This document shows positions 8,601 through 17,000 of a DNA stretch of 64,000 nt, piece by piece. The notes under the pieces are model-generated. The model saw only the letters and a list, made by a program, of their open reading frames with translations. It was not told the DNA's origin and ran no database searches. The position numbers and the translations under genes are program-made. This DNA comes from Streptomyces sp. E2N166. Lineage in GTDB: Bacteria > Actinomycetota > Actinomycetes > Streptomycetales > Streptomycetaceae. Numbering within the stretch: position 1 is the stretch's first letter; each line of letters begins with the position of its first letter. The stretch lies in assembly GCF_003671715.1 (NCBI RefSeq), contig NZ_RAIF01000006.1:93234-157233 (forward strand), given 5' to 3'.

Positions 8601-9303
8601 TCCACCGCTGCCTGAGTTCGCTGAAGTCGTCGCAGACAGATGACGCTGCAGGCCAGTTCAAGCAGGCCCTGGTGGAGATCGCCGCGTCGTTCGTAGCGGG
8701 TGCGGAGTCGCTTGAACTGGTGCAGCCAGGCGTAGGTCCGTTCAACCACCCAGCGCACTTTGCCCAGCCCGGAGCCGTGGTCAGTGCCGCGACGGCAATC
8801 ATGGGTTTGATGCCTCGCTTCCACAGCAGACGACGGTACTTGTCGAAGTCGTAACCGCGGTCGGCAGACAACCGCCGGGGCCTGCGGCGGGGGCGCCCCC
8901 GCACGCCCCGTATCGGCGGAACCGTATCCAACAGTGGCAGGAGTTGGGTGACGTCGTGCCGGTTACCGCCGGTGAGTGTGACTGCGAGCGGAATGCCGTT
9001 ACGGTCGACGATCAGATGATGCTTGGAGCCGGGGCGGGCACGGTCGACCGGCGAGGGGCCGACATGGTCCCCCCTTTGAGGGCCCGGATGTGCGAGCCGT
9101 CCACGGCGCAGTCGTCGAGGTCCAAGACGTCGGCATGGCGCAACTCGCTCAGGAGGGTGGCGTGCAGGCGGGGCCAGACACCAGTCTCGGTCCAGTCCCG
9201 AAGCCGGCGCCAGGCCGTGTCGGGAGACTTGTCGTACCGGGTGGCGATGCCACGCCAGGCCTTCATCTTGTTGATCAGTCGCTCGACGGTGTTCCTCTCC
9301 TTG
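8594..9303 (-). pseudogene. Chimeric IS5-family transposase remnant
   Basis: Three pieces of an IS5 (DDE) transposase lie in successive frames. The first has WRRLRDWTETGVWPRLHATL and DLDDCAVDGSHIRA. The second has HHLIVDRNGIPLAVTLTGGN and LSADRGYDFDKYRRLLWKRG. The third has GKVRWVVERTYAWLHQFKRL and ends near 8594. Two frameshifts separate them. The first 86 bases (9218-9303) are instead a near-identical inverted copy of 12626-12711, the end of a different IS5-type transposase (KMKAWRGIATRYDKSPD). The coding frame runs across the junction. The element has therefore lost its real 5' end and is inactive. No terminal repeats were found. Confidence 0.75.
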
Positions 9304-9307
9304 CACG

Positions 9308-10081
9308 TCAGAGGGCCATGCCTCCCGTTGCGTCGATGACCTGGCCGGTTACCCAGCGTGCGTCGTCGGAGGCGAGGAAGGCCACGATGTCGGCCATGTC
9401 TTCCGGCCGCCCGATCCGGCCGAGGGCGGCAAGAGACGCCGCTTGCGCCTCGGCATGCGGATCGCCCAGCAGGGTGGCCGCGCTGGCATCGGTGAGGACG
9501 GTTCCGGGGGCCACCGAGTTGACCGTGATGCCCCGGGGGCCCAGCTCCTTGGCGAGGGCGAGACTGAAGTTGTCCAGGGCTCCCTTGGTGGCGCCGTAGG
9601 CGATCATTCCCGGCGTGGCCAGGCGGGCCACGGAGCTGGAGATGTTGATGACCCGGCCCCCGTCGCGCAGGCGCGGCAGTCCCTGCTGCGTGACGAAGAA
9701 CGGTGCACGCACGTTCACGGCGAAGACCTTGTCGAAGGCGTCCTCGGTCAACGACTCCAGGGATGCGAAATCCCCGATGCCGACGTTGTTGACGATGATG
9801 TCGAGCTTCCCGTCGGGCACGTGCTCCGTGCCCGCGGCGTCGAAGGCGGCCCAGAGGCGGGCCGCGTCGCCGCGTTCGCCCAGCCCCGCCTGGAGTGCGA
9901 AAGCCCGTCCTCCGTTCTTGCGGATGTTTTCGACGGTCTCGCTCGCCGCCGTCTCGTCGCGGGCGTAGGTGACGCCGACGGCGGCGCCGTCCTGGGCGAG
10001 CCGCTCCGCGATCGCCCGGCCGATGCCCCGGCTGCCGCCGGTGACCAGTGCGACCTTGTCCTCGAGTGCTCTTGCAGACAT
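9308..10081 (-). CDS. Short-chain dehydrogenase/reductase (FabG-like)
   Basis: A 257-residue classical SDR, complete from ATG to stop. Seen are the cofactor motif TGGSRGIG (14-21), the NNVG motif (98-101), the catalytic serine region SSS (148-150) and YGATK with Tyr162 and Lys166. The C-terminus VTGQVIDATGGMAL is typical. A threonine-tyrosine-alanine-arginine segment after strand 2 suggests NADP(H) preference, as in FabG relatives. The substrate is unknown. The stop codon lies only a few bases from the IS-derived repeat, so downstream DNA was replaced by transposition without touching the gene. It sits next to the small gene at 10135 on the same strand. Confidence 0.85.
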   Translation of the reverse strand: MSARALEDKVALVTGGSRGIGRAIAERLAQDGAAVGVTYARDETAASETVENIRKNGGRAFALQAGLGERGDAARLWAAFDAAGTEHVPDGKLDIIVNNVGIGDFASLESLTEDAFDKVFAVNVRAPFFVTQQGLPRLRDGGRVINISSSVARLATPGMIAYGATKGALDNFSLALAKELGPRGITVNSVAPGTVLTDASAATLLGDPHAEAQAASLAALGRIGRPEDMADIVAFLASDDARWVTGQVIDATGGMAL

Positions 10082-10134
10082 GGCGGAAGACCGCCTCCCG
10101 TTCGTCGAATCGTCTCTTGAGTGCTATGGAGCGC

Positions 10135-10539
10135 CTAGACCAGCGGCTTGTGTTCGGGCCACCACCGCTGGACGGCTTCGACAGCCGTCGTCGGGCTGAC
10201 GTTGAAGCAGAGCTTCGCGCCGGGTGCCAGCTCGTGGGTGGTGTTGACCAGCACCTCCAACAGCGGGGTCAGCTCCGGGTCCAGCCGGACGCCGGCGCCG
10301 ATCAGCACGATGTCGTAGTCCTTGGCGGTCAACGCGGCGCGAAAGACCGCCTCGGCCGTGCGGCCGTAGTCGAGCAGGCAGACATCGACACTGAGGCCGA
10401 GCTCCTCGAGCCGAGCCCGGCCCGCGGCCATTCCGGCCCGGACCGCCTCGGCGTCGATTTCAGGGAACGCCGCCCGTGACGAGGGCGCGTCGTCCACCAG
10501 CGCTGGATCCAGTCCGACGTTGAGCATGGACGGGGACAT
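10135..10539 (-). CDS. Conserved hypothetical protein with a Rossmann-like pattern
   Basis: 134 residues starting MSPSMLNVGLDPALVDD. A helix rich in alanine (EAVRAGMAAGRARLEELGL) is followed by alternating strands VDVCLLDYG and YDIVLIGAGVRL, suggesting a small alpha/beta fold. The segment LLEVLVNTTHELAPGAKLCF follows. This pattern matches an actinobacterial family of about 130 residues of unknown function often encoded beside regulators. It is separated by about 90 bases from the divergent LuxR gene and is a plausible target of it. No catalytic motif is visible. Confidence 0.6.
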   Translation of the reverse strand: MSPSMLNVGLDPALVDDAPSSRAAFPEIDAEAVRAGMAAGRARLEELGLSVDVCLLDYGRTAEAVFRAALTAKDYDIVLIGAGVRLDPELTPLLEVLVNTTHELAPGAKLCFNVSPTTAVEAVQRWWPEHKPLV

Positions 10540-10626
10540 GTCGGTGTACCTCCGGTGACCTGGGGTTTCTCGGACCCACGGTAGGCGCCTGGAGGTCGGG
10601 CGGCCCTCCCACATTTCTGGGATACC

Positions 10627-11670
10627 GTGGCAAGGGTGAGTTCCCCGATGGTCCGGCGCGAGACCGTGCGCGACATCGAGGCGATCTGCCGTCTCGACCT
10701 CGACTCCCGAATACTGCGCCGCCGGATCGCCGACCGGCTGACACGCCTCATCCCGGCCGACTCCTACTGCTTCAGCACGATCGACCCGATGACGCTGCTG
10801 ACCGCCGACCAAGTCAGCGCCGGGCTCGTACCGGAGGCGGCCGCGGCCGCCGCGCACAACGAGTACCTGGTGGACGACGTCCTGAAGTTCGCGGCGCTGG
10901 CCCGCTCCGAGGTGTCGGCGGGCACGCTCGGTGCGGCCACCGGCGGTGATCCGGAATCCAGCCACCGCTACCGGACCGTGCTGCCGATGATCGACGCACG
11001 GCATGAGCTGCGGGCGGGCTTCGTGGTGGACGGCCGCTGCTGGGGCGTCGTCGCCCTCTTCCGCGGCGGCCGGCGGCCTGACTTCACCCCGGCCGACGTC
11101 GGCGTCCTGCGGCGGTTGTCCGCCTCGGTCGGTGCGGCCCTGCGCCGGGCCGCCCACCGGGCACCCGACGACACCGCTGCGGGCCCGTCCGAGGCCGGAG
11201 TGCTCCTGCTCGACCAGGACTTGCGGCTGTTTTCGGAGAACCTGGCCGCGAAACTCTGGCGGGACGAGCTGGGCCCGTCGCAGGCGGAACTGCCGTCCGC
11301 GATCCTGGAGGTGGCCGCACGGGGAAGAGGCGCTGAGCTGCCGGCGTACGGACGCATCCGCGGCCGCTCGGGCCGGTGGCTCTCCGTCCAGGCCTCGCCG
11401 CTGAGTGGTGGCCCGCACCCGGCGGCCATCGCCGTGACGGTACATCCGGCGCCGGCCGCCGACGTGGCCGAGATACTGCTGCTCGCGTACGGGCTTACAC
11501 CGCGCGAGCGGGACGTGCTGGCGCGAGTCGTCGCCGGTCTGCCGTCGCGGACCATCGCCGTGGAACTGCACATCACCGCGGCGACCGTGCAGGACCATCT
11601 GAAAGGTGTGTTCGCGAAAACCGGTGTCCGCAGCCGCAGCGAACTGGTGGCGACGGTCCTGGGCCTGTGA
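10627..11670 (+). CDS. LuxR-family regulator with GAF-like sensor domain
   Basis: About 347 residues. The N-terminal 150 residues form a GAF-like sensory domain (HELRAGFVVDGRCWGVVALF, PADVGVLRRLSASVG). The C-terminal LuxR helix-turn-helix runs from about residue 283 (YGLTPRERDVLARVVAG, then ITAATVQDHLKGVFAKTGVR). The GTG at 10627 is a weak start; ATG 10648 is an alternative. No receiver domain is present, so it is not a classical response regulator. It is divergent from the small gene at 10135, with both promoters in a gap of under 90 bases. Its 3' end is followed after about 28 bases by the IS at 11699. Confidence 0.8.
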   Translation: MARVSSPMVRRETVRDIEAICRLDLDSRILRRRIADRLTRLIPADSYCFSTIDPMTLLTADQVSAGLVPEAAAAAAHNEYLVDDVLKFAALARSEVSAGTLGAATGGDPESSHRYRTVLPMIDARHELRAGFVVDGRCWGVVALFRGGRRPDFTPADVGVLRRLSASVGAALRRAAHRAPDDTAAGPSEAGVLLLDQDLRLFSENLAAKLWRDELGPSQAELPSAILEVAARGRGAELPAYGRIRGRSGRWLSVQASPLSGGPHPAAIAVTVHPAPAADVAEILLLAYGLTPRERDVLARVVAGLPSRTIAVELHITAATVQDHLKGVFAKTGVRSRSELVATVLGL

Positions 11671-11698
11671 CCGGACGAGTGATTACTGAGTTTTTCGT

Positions 11699-12804
11699 TA
11701 GGGACCGTATCCAGTTGTGATCAATCTGCGGGATTCGACCTCGCGGCACGGCGTGAGCCGGTGGACCTGGTGTCATGACGCAGGTGCAACTGAGCGACGC
11801 TGAATGGGAGTTCGTCGAGTCCTATCTGCCGATCGGCCCGGTTCGGTCCGTATCCCGAGCGGTTGCGGCAGCAGTTCGAGGGGGTGATCTGGCGGTTCAG
11901 GACCGGTGGGCAGTGGCGGGAGATGCCGGCTGAGTTCGGTGCCTGGCCCACCGTGCACAACCGCTTTAGGCAGTGGCGCGACGCGGGCGTCTTCCAGGCC
12001 CTGCTGGAGGGGCTGATCGCGGAGGCGGCCCGGCGGGACGAGGTGGACCTGTCCCTGGTCAGTATCGACTCCACCACCGTGCGCGCCCACCAAGACGCGG
12101 CCGGCATGCACCTGCGCCCAGACGTCCTCACCGCGCTGGAGAAGGCCGCGGCCGAAGAATAAGCCAGGCCAAAGGGGGCGGCAACAACGGACGAACCGGA
12201 CAGGACATCGACACCGACCCCGGACGGCAGGAGCGGCGCCGCGTCCGGCGCCGGCACCGGCTGCGGCTGAAGGCCGCTTCGACGGGCCGCTCCCGGGGCG
12301 GGCAGACCAGCAAGATCCACCTCGCCGGCGACCGCAGGTGCCGCCCGCTGGTGTGCTGCTCCTGACCGCCGGACAGGCCGCCGACAGCCCTCAGTTCATC
12401 CCCGTCCTGAACCAGATGCGCGTCCGTCTGCCCGTGGGCCGTCCGCGCACCCGGCCGGACGCCGTGGCGGGCGGGCGACAAGGCCTATTCCTCCCGTGCC
12501 AACCGCGCCCACCTGCGCAAACGCCGCATCCGTGCGGTCATCCCGGAGAAGAAGGACCAGCTGGCCAACCGCAAGAAGAAGGGCTCCCAGGGCGGTAGGT
12601 CCGTCGACTTCGACGCCGAGGTCTACAAGGAGAGGAACACCGTCGAGCGGCTGATCAACAAGATGAAGGCCTGGCGTGGCATCGCCACCCGGTACGACAA
12701 GTCTCCCGACAGCTACCTCGCCGGCCTCCACCTACGCGCCTCGATGATCTGGCTCAAGGACCTCACCCGAGCCACCCATTGATCGGAACTCATTACGGTC
12801 CCTA
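11699..12804 (+). mobile_element. IS5-family insertion sequence, about 1.1 kb, with terminal inverted repeats
   Basis: The ends are TAGGGACCGTA at 11699-11709 and its exact complement TACGGTCCCTA at 12794-12804. Both inner flanks carry further matching bases (GATCAAT near the left, ATTGATC near the right). The interior encodes one broken transposase on the plus strand. Size and end structure fit the IS5 superfamily. Inserted just after the LuxR gene and before the deaminase gene without breaking either. A TA target duplication is possible but cannot be proven. Confidence 0.8.
11775..12782 (+). pseudogene. IS5-family transposase, several frameshifts
   Basis: Starts MTQVQLSDAEWEFVESYLPI and shifts frame near 11840 into RLRQQFEGVIWRFRTGGQWR. 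The DDE region includes LSLVSIDSTTVRAHQDAAG, then shifts again near 12160. The C-terminal third (DKAYSSRANRAHLRKRRIRA, KGSQGGRSVDFDAEVYKERN, TVERLINKMKAWRGIATRYD) is in another frame and ends at 12782. At least three frame changes make a single product by programmed frameshifting unlikely, so this copy is dead unless served in trans. The last coding segment is the source of the 86-base repeat found inverted at 9218-9303. Confidence 0.75.
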
Positions 12805-12846
12805 GTGCCGTAGCAGGCAACGTTTGCCCTGTAACCTCCTGGGGTG

Positions 12847-13284
12847 TCAGCTCGTGCTGAGTGGTGCGCTCTCCTCATGGTCGAGCTGGTGGTCCGCCCA
12901 GATGTAGCTTTCGGGAAGCAAGTCGGTGACGGGCACCATCCGGAGGCCGTCGTTTGTCCCGACGATGACCTTGAGGGCTGGGAAGTAGTCAAGAAGGACC
13001 TGGCGGCAGCGGCCGCATGGGGGCACGACGCCTCGGTCGCGGTCACCCACGGCGACGATGGTGTCCAGGTCGTAGGCGCCCTGGGCGGCAGCGGCGCCTA
13101 TCAGCACCAGCTCCGCGCAGGGGCCTCCAGTGAAGTGATAGGCGTTCACCGCGGTGACGATCCGGCCGTCTCGGGCGCGGGCCGCAGCCGCCATGGTGTG
13201 GTTGTCGCCCCGGCAGCGTGTGGCCGCGACGTGTGCCGCTGTCCGGATCAGTTCGTGGTCGACACGGTCGGTCTGTGTGGTCAT
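12847..13284 (-). CDS. Blasticidin-S-deaminase-like cytidine deaminase
   Basis: 145 residues of the zinc-dependent cytidine deaminase superfamily. The zinc ligands are Cys56 in HFTGGPCAELV and Cys90 and Cys93 in PPCGRCRQVLLDY; Glu58 is the proton shuttle. The segments VNAYHFTGGPCAELV, RGVVPPCGRCRQVLLD and LLPESYIW align by eye with fungal blasticidin-S deaminase more closely than with housekeeping cytidine deaminase. A role in detoxifying a cytosine-nucleoside antibiotic is therefore plausible. Pyrimidine salvage remains the alternative. The ATG at 13284 follows an AGAAGG-type site. It lies between two IS-derived segments, consistent with acquisition by transfer. Confidence 0.8.
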   Translation of the reverse strand: MTTQTDRVDHELIRTAAHVAATRCRGDNHTMAAAARARDGRIVTAVNAYHFTGGPCAELVLIGAAAAQGAYDLDTIVAVGDRDRGVVPPCGRCRQVLLDYFPALKVIVGTNDGLRMVPVTDLLPESYIWADHQLDHEESAPLSTS

Positions 13285-13308
13285 CTTCTCTGCCTTCTTC
13301 TTGCACGG

Positions 13309-13434
13309 TCAGGCGACGTTGGCCTTGTCGACGACGGCGCGTAGGCGCCGGTCGTCGGCGTGGCGGTTTCGCCAGATGATGTAGCGGCGGATCATGCTGC
13401 CCTGTTCCTTGTGGCTGGCGTGGTCGGTGCCGTC
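13309..13434 (-). pseudogene. IS630-family transposase C-terminal fragment
   Basis: The frame GTDHASHKEQGSMIRRYIIW followed by RNRHADDRRLRAVVDKANVA ends at a stop at 13309. This is the usual C-terminus of actinobacterial IS630-type transposases (RYIxWRNRHAxDxRLRxVVxRANVA). About 40 residues remain. The upstream edge coincides with the point where the LysR-type gene loses similarity, so the IS appears to have truncated that gene. Confidence 0.7.
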
Positions 13435-13616
13435 GAGGGTACGGTGACGCCCGCGCTGCTCCGCTCCAGCAGCGGAACCCCGACTTCGCGTTCGAGGACC
13501 CGGATGGAGGTGGACAGGGCCTGCTGGGACAGATGGAGCCGGGCGGCTGCGCGGGTGAGGCTGCCTTCCTCGGCGACGGCGATCAGGTGATCGAGTTTGT
13601 TCAGGTCCAGTCGCAC
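13435..13616 (-). pseudogene. LysR-family regulator, N-terminal HTH only
   Basis: The first 60 residues are a standard LysR winged helix: LNKLDHLIAVAEEGSLTRAA, ARLHLSQQALSTSIRVLERE and VGVPLLERSSAGV. After residue 61 the sequence runs into the IS630 remnant and the effector-binding domain is absent. The ATG at 13616 lies one base after the LtrA stop, so it was probably the second cistron of an ltrA-lysR operon. Confidence 0.7.
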
Positions 13617-13617
13617 C

Positions 13618-14823
13618 TCAACGCCCTTCGGCTCGATGGCGGACGGTGAAGAGGTTGGCTGTCAGCGTGGCGGCAACCGCCAGGCCCATGCCCAGGACGG
13701 CGCCGCCGATTCCCAGGGCGGGTGCGCTGAAGCCCAGAGCCAGCACCACGAGTGCACCGGCGACTACCAGCAGGGCGTGTCCCATCGCTCCGGTACGGGT
13801 GGCCCGGTGCAGTGCTCCCAGTATCAGGAGCGCGATCACCACGGGGACGGCGACCGACAGTCCGGCACCCCGGGTGGAGAGGTGTCCGTGGTGTTCGGCG
13901 GCGTCCAGAGCCGCCTCCAGGCCCGCGCCGATCGCGGCCAGCGCGGCGAAGACCACGTAGTGGCCGTACCCCCAGACCAAGGCGGTGCGCAGGGTGGTCA
14001 GTCCGGCGTCGTTTCCGGTGAAGTAGATCCACCACAGGGCGAAGACGAGCAGCAGCCCTCCGATCGCGATCATGAGAACGGGGGCGGACAGGCCGTGGTC
14101 GTCCACAGCGGAGCGGACGGCGGCGAGTGAGCCTAGGATCACCTCGCCCAGGACGATGATGGTGAAGAGGCTGTAGCGCTCGGCGATGTGCCCGGGGTGC
14201 CAGCTGGTGGGGTGGCCCCGGTATTCGGCCCATGCCGGTACGGCCAGCTCGGCTGCGACCAGGACCAGGAAGGTGGTCCAGGCCCAGGCACCGGGTGCCC
14301 ACAGGCGGGCGACCCAGCAGATCTGTACCACGGTGATACCGGCGGCGTAGTGCAGTGCGCCGCTGCGGCCCTCGGGATGCTCGATGGCGGCGCGCAGCCA
14401 CTGAGCGACCATCGCGACCCGCATCACCACGTAGCCGGCCACGACGAGGGTGAAGTCACCGTCCTCGAACACGGCGGGCACACCTGATGCCAGTACGAGC
14501 ACGCCGGCCATCTGCAGCAGCGTCAGAAGCCGGTAGGGAACATCGTCGGTGTCGTAGGCGGAGGCGAACCAGGAAAAGTTCATCCAAGCCCACCAGATCG
14601 CGAAGAACACGGCCGCATAGGCGGCCAGCCCGGAGCCGACATGGTCTTCGGCGAGGGCGTGGTGAAGCTGGGACGCTGCCTGGGAGACGGCGACCACGAA
14701 GGTCAGGTCGAACAACAGCTCCAGCGGCGTCGCCGCCCGGTGTCCCTCTCTCGGGTCCCGCCCGCGCATCAGCCGCCGCAGCGGTCCGGTCGAGTCTGGG
14801 GTGGCGTCAGCCTGGCCGCTCAT
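13618..14823 (-). CDS. Low-temperature-requirement protein A (LtrA) family membrane protein
   Basis: 401 residues with about ten or eleven membrane helices. Family marks are the N-terminal TPLELLFDLTFVVAVSQAAS, the WWAWMNFSWFASAYDTDDVP segment, and HIAERYSLFTIIVLGEVILG in the middle. LtrA members are widespread in actinomycetes; their biochemical activity is not defined, the name coming from cold-sensitive Listeria mutants. I chose ATG 14823, which has AAGGAAG eight bases upstream and starts MSGQADATPDSTG. The frame extends further upstream without similarity. It is followed immediately by the LysR remnant. Confidence 0.85.
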   Translation of the reverse strand: MSGQADATPDSTGPLRRLMRGRDPREGHRAATPLELLFDLTFVVAVSQAASQLHHALAEDHVGSGLAAYAAVFFAIWWAWMNFSWFASAYDTDDVPYRLLTLLQMAGVLVLASGVPAVFEDGDFTLVVAGYVVMRVAMVAQWLRAAIEHPEGRSGALHYAAGITVVQICWVARLWAPGAWAWTTFLVLVAAELAVPAWAEYRGHPTSWHPGHIAERYSLFTIIVLGEVILGSLAAVRSAVDDHGLSAPVLMIAIGGLLLVFALWWIYFTGNDAGLTTLRTALVWGYGHYVVFAALAAIGAGLEAALDAAEHHGHLSTRGAGLSVAVPVVIALLILGALHRATRTGAMGHALLVVAGALVVLALGFSAPALGIGGAVLGMGLAVAATLTANLFTVRHRAEGR

Positions 14824-15038
14824 TACGTCTTCCTTCCGCGCTCGGTCGGCGTCACTGATCGCCCCTTCCTTCCTGCCCGGCCGGGAAGCCACGGGCACAG
14901 GCGCCGAGCGGGCCGGTCCGCCCAGCTCGCGAGCCTGGATGGCATCGGTGTTGTGCTGTACGCATCCTCCGGTGCCGCCGGTATGGCTCGCCCTCCGGCC
15001 ACGAGGCGGGCCGGTGAGCGAGCCATGCGGCCGGGCGA

Positions 15039-15056
15039 GGGCTCCCATGGGAGCCC
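15039..15056 (-). terminator. Hairpin downstream of the SnoaL-like gene
   Basis: GGGCTCCCATGGGAGCCC is a perfect 18-base palindrome about 33 bases past the stop of the minus-strand gene at 15089. There is no T-tract. Such GC-rich hairpins without U-tracts are common at actinomycete gene ends. Confidence 0.6.
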
Positions 15057-15088
15057 CCGTACCCCGGATGGCGGCCAGGAGGACCGCG

Positions 15089-15403
15089 TCAGGCTTGGCC
15101 GGTCTCGAAGCGGCTGATGCGCCCGTCCGTGACGGTGAAGGCCCACCGCGTGCGCATACTGCCCCAGGTGGCGTTGGTATACGTGGCCGTCAGGGTCCGG
15201 CCGTCGGCGGAGACGTCCTCGACGTCCATGCGGCTGTTCGAGGAGAAGATCTCACGCTCCGCCCACGCCGTGAGGTCACGGTCGGTGCCGTCGTCGGACA
15301 TGGTGGCGTCATCGGTCAGCGTGGCGAAGAAGGCGTCCTTGTCGCCGGCGTTGACGGCAGCGACGAAGGCGGCCACCGCGGGGTCACTCGGATGTGCGGT
15401 CAT
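15089..15403 (-). CDS. SnoaL/NTF2-like nuclear-transport-factor-fold protein
   Basis: 104 residues: MTAHPSDPAVAAFVAAVNAG, then DKDAFFATLTDDATMSDDG and a C-terminal beta sheet (ATWGSMRTRWAFTVTDGRIS). Length and the pattern of an N-terminal helix pair plus curved sheet fit the SnoaL-like cone-shaped fold. These small proteins act as isomerases, hydrolases or ligand carriers. No catalytic pair can be assigned. ATG 15403 has GGAGG seven bases upstream, which settles the start. It follows the SDR at 15494 on the same strand after about 90 bases and may be co-transcribed. Confidence 0.8.
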   Translation of the reverse strand: MTAHPSDPAVAAFVAAVNAGDKDAFFATLTDDATMSDDGTDRDLTAWAEREIFSSNSRMDVEDVSADGRTLTATYTNATWGSMRTRWAFTVTDGRISRFETGQA

Positions 15404-15493
15404 CAGGACCTCCTGGTGCTTCGCGCGAGGCGCCGACGCGGGCGTCCCGGCCGTGCCCGGGGGCCGGCTGGGATACCCGCGTCGGGAGGCCAT

Positions 15494-16243
15494 TCAACGG
15501 GTGGTGTAGCCGCCGTTGGGGAACATCGTCTGGCCGGTGAACCACCAGCCTTCGGTGGCCAGGAACCTGATGATCGGGACGATGTCCTCGATCTGGGTGA
15601 GCTGGTTGCCCATCGCCTGCGACTTGTGGAACTCCACCCGCTCCGGAGTCTCCTGACCGTAGAAGAACGGCGTGTCCATCGGCCCCGGGGCCACCATGTT
15701 CACGGAGACCCCGCGGTCCGCGAACTCCTTGGCCGCCGCACGGGTGAAGTGCTCCAGCGGCGCCTTTCCACCGGCGTAGGTGGAGTAGCCGTCGGTGAAG
15801 GCGGCCAGCAGCGACGTGCCGAGACTGATGATCTTGCCGTGGTCGTTCAGTCGGCGTCCGGCCTCCTGGATGAAGAAGTACGCCGCCTTGGCGTTGATGC
15901 CGAACATGCGGTCGTACTCTTCCTCGGTGGTCTCCAGGATGGGCTTGCGCAGCACCATCCCGGTGGTGTTGACCGCGATGTCGGCGCCGCCGTAGGTGTC
16001 CACGGCCGTGTCGAAGAGCCGCCGTACGTCGGCCACCTTCGTCAGGTCTCCCTGGACGGAGACGGCCTGCCCCCCGGCCTCCTGGATCGCCTTGACCGTC
16101 TGCTCGGCGTCACTCTCGGAGGTGTGGTAGTGCACGACCACCTTCGCCCCGGCCTCCGCGAACGTCCCGCTGATCAGCCCACCCAGGTTCTTCTCGCCAC
16201 CGCCGACGACGGCGACCTTGTCCCGCAGCGAGTTCTCAGTCAT
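15494..16243 (-). CDS. SDR-family oxidoreductase with atypical glycine motif
   Basis: 249 residues. The Rossmann start is GGGEKNLGG (14-22) instead of TGxxxGxG, the usual NNAG is NTTG (92-95), and the active site keeps Tyr156 and Lys160 (YAGGK). The segment VVHYHTSESDAEQTV points to a divergent NAD(P) pocket. The form GGxKNLGG marks a recognised sub-branch of bacterial SDRs, still expected to be active. The C-terminus is GWWFTGQTMFPNGGYTTR. The start has GAGGGAG about 12 bases upstream. The substrate is unknown. Codirectional with the SnoaL-like gene. Confidence 0.85.
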   Translation of the reverse strand: MTENSLRDKVAVVGGGEKNLGGLISGTFAEAGAKVVVHYHTSESDAEQTVKAIQEAGGQAVSVQGDLTKVADVRRLFDTAVDTYGGADIAVNTTGMVLRKPILETTEEEYDRMFGINAKAAYFFIQEAGRRLNDHGKIISLGTSLLAAFTDGYSTYAGGKAPLEHFTRAAAKEFADRGVSVNMVAPGPMDTPFFYGQETPERVEFHKSQAMGNQLTQIEDIVPIIRFLATEGWWFTGQTMFPNGGYTTR

Positions 16244-16477
16244 GCTCCGCGCTCCCTCACGTCCTTGTCGGCGATCGTCTTGATCACTTTCCACAGACGA
16301 GCCTAGGCAGACATTCCGGGCATCGGGTAACAGAAGTTCTGGGTCGCTCCACAAGCATCATCGTTACCCCCCAGTCAGCGGATCGGGGCGCCGGAGAGTG
16401 GCTGACTCCCTCCTTCCTCCCGGCGTCGCCCAGGTGCCGTCGAAGGCCCATATCCGCAGCTGGCTGTAGATGCCCCG

Positions 16478-16680
16478 TCAGTTGCCGCACTTCTGCGGCG
16501 GGTGGACCCACTGCGTGCCGGTCTGGAACTTGTAGGCGATCGCGTCGATCACTTCACGATGGTCACGCCAGCGGCCACCCCGCTTCGGCGTCCGGTGCGG
16601 GAGCAGCGGCTCGATCCGCGCCCACTGGGCATCAGTCAACGACACACCCGGACCTACGACCGACTGATCCAAACGAAACG
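16478..16680 (-). mobile_element. IS5-like left-end remnant, copy B
   Basis: Contains TTTCGTTTGGATCAGTCG followed by a frame reading SLTDAQWARIEPLLPHRTPK and RGGRWRDHREVIDAIAYKFQ, the N-terminus of an IS5-type transposase. It stops at about 50 residues. It matches copies at 7723 and 39311 and is fused on its outer side to an IS256-like fragment. Confidence 0.7.
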
Positions 16681-16683
16681 GCC

Positions 16684-16951
16684 CAACTGCCTCGACAGCA
16701 TCCCGAAGTCGGCCCAGTCCGTGGGGAAGAAGGCCATTCAGGACATCTACAACGCCGAGGACCGCGAGCACGCGGCCGCTGCAGTCAAGGCGTTCGCCAA
16801 GCAGTATGGCGCGAAGTTCCCCAAGGCGGTGAAGAAGATCGTCGATGACGGGCGAGCCGTGAACGCATGCCACCTCGTCGCCCTCGTCCGAGCCGGAGCC
16901 CACTTCGAACACGGCTACCTCGTGGAACGGCCGCAAACGACCGCAGCATGA
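16684..16951 (+). pseudogene. IS256-type transposase fragment with unknown tail
   Basis: The frame reads CLDSIPKSAQSVGKKAIQDI, then YNAEDREHAAAAVKAFAKQY and GAKFPKAVKKIVDD. This is the central helical region of IS256 (mutator-type) transposases between the DDE residues. A tail NACHLVALVRAGAHFEHGYL follows, which I do not place with confidence. The N-terminus and catalytic residues are missing. Confidence 0.6.
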
Positions 16952-17000
16952 ATCATGAACAGGGTGGCGGACCTGCCTCAAAGTTCGAGATCATCCGATC

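Noticed and set aside
10135-11598. 487-residue minus-strand frame through the LuxR gene
   Set aside because: Only its last 134 residues, from ATG 10539, look coding; the rest is antisense to the LuxR gene.
11775-12782. Programmed frameshifting in the IS5 transposase
   Set aside because: At least three frame changes and no slippery A/G-rich heptamer; decay is the simpler reading.
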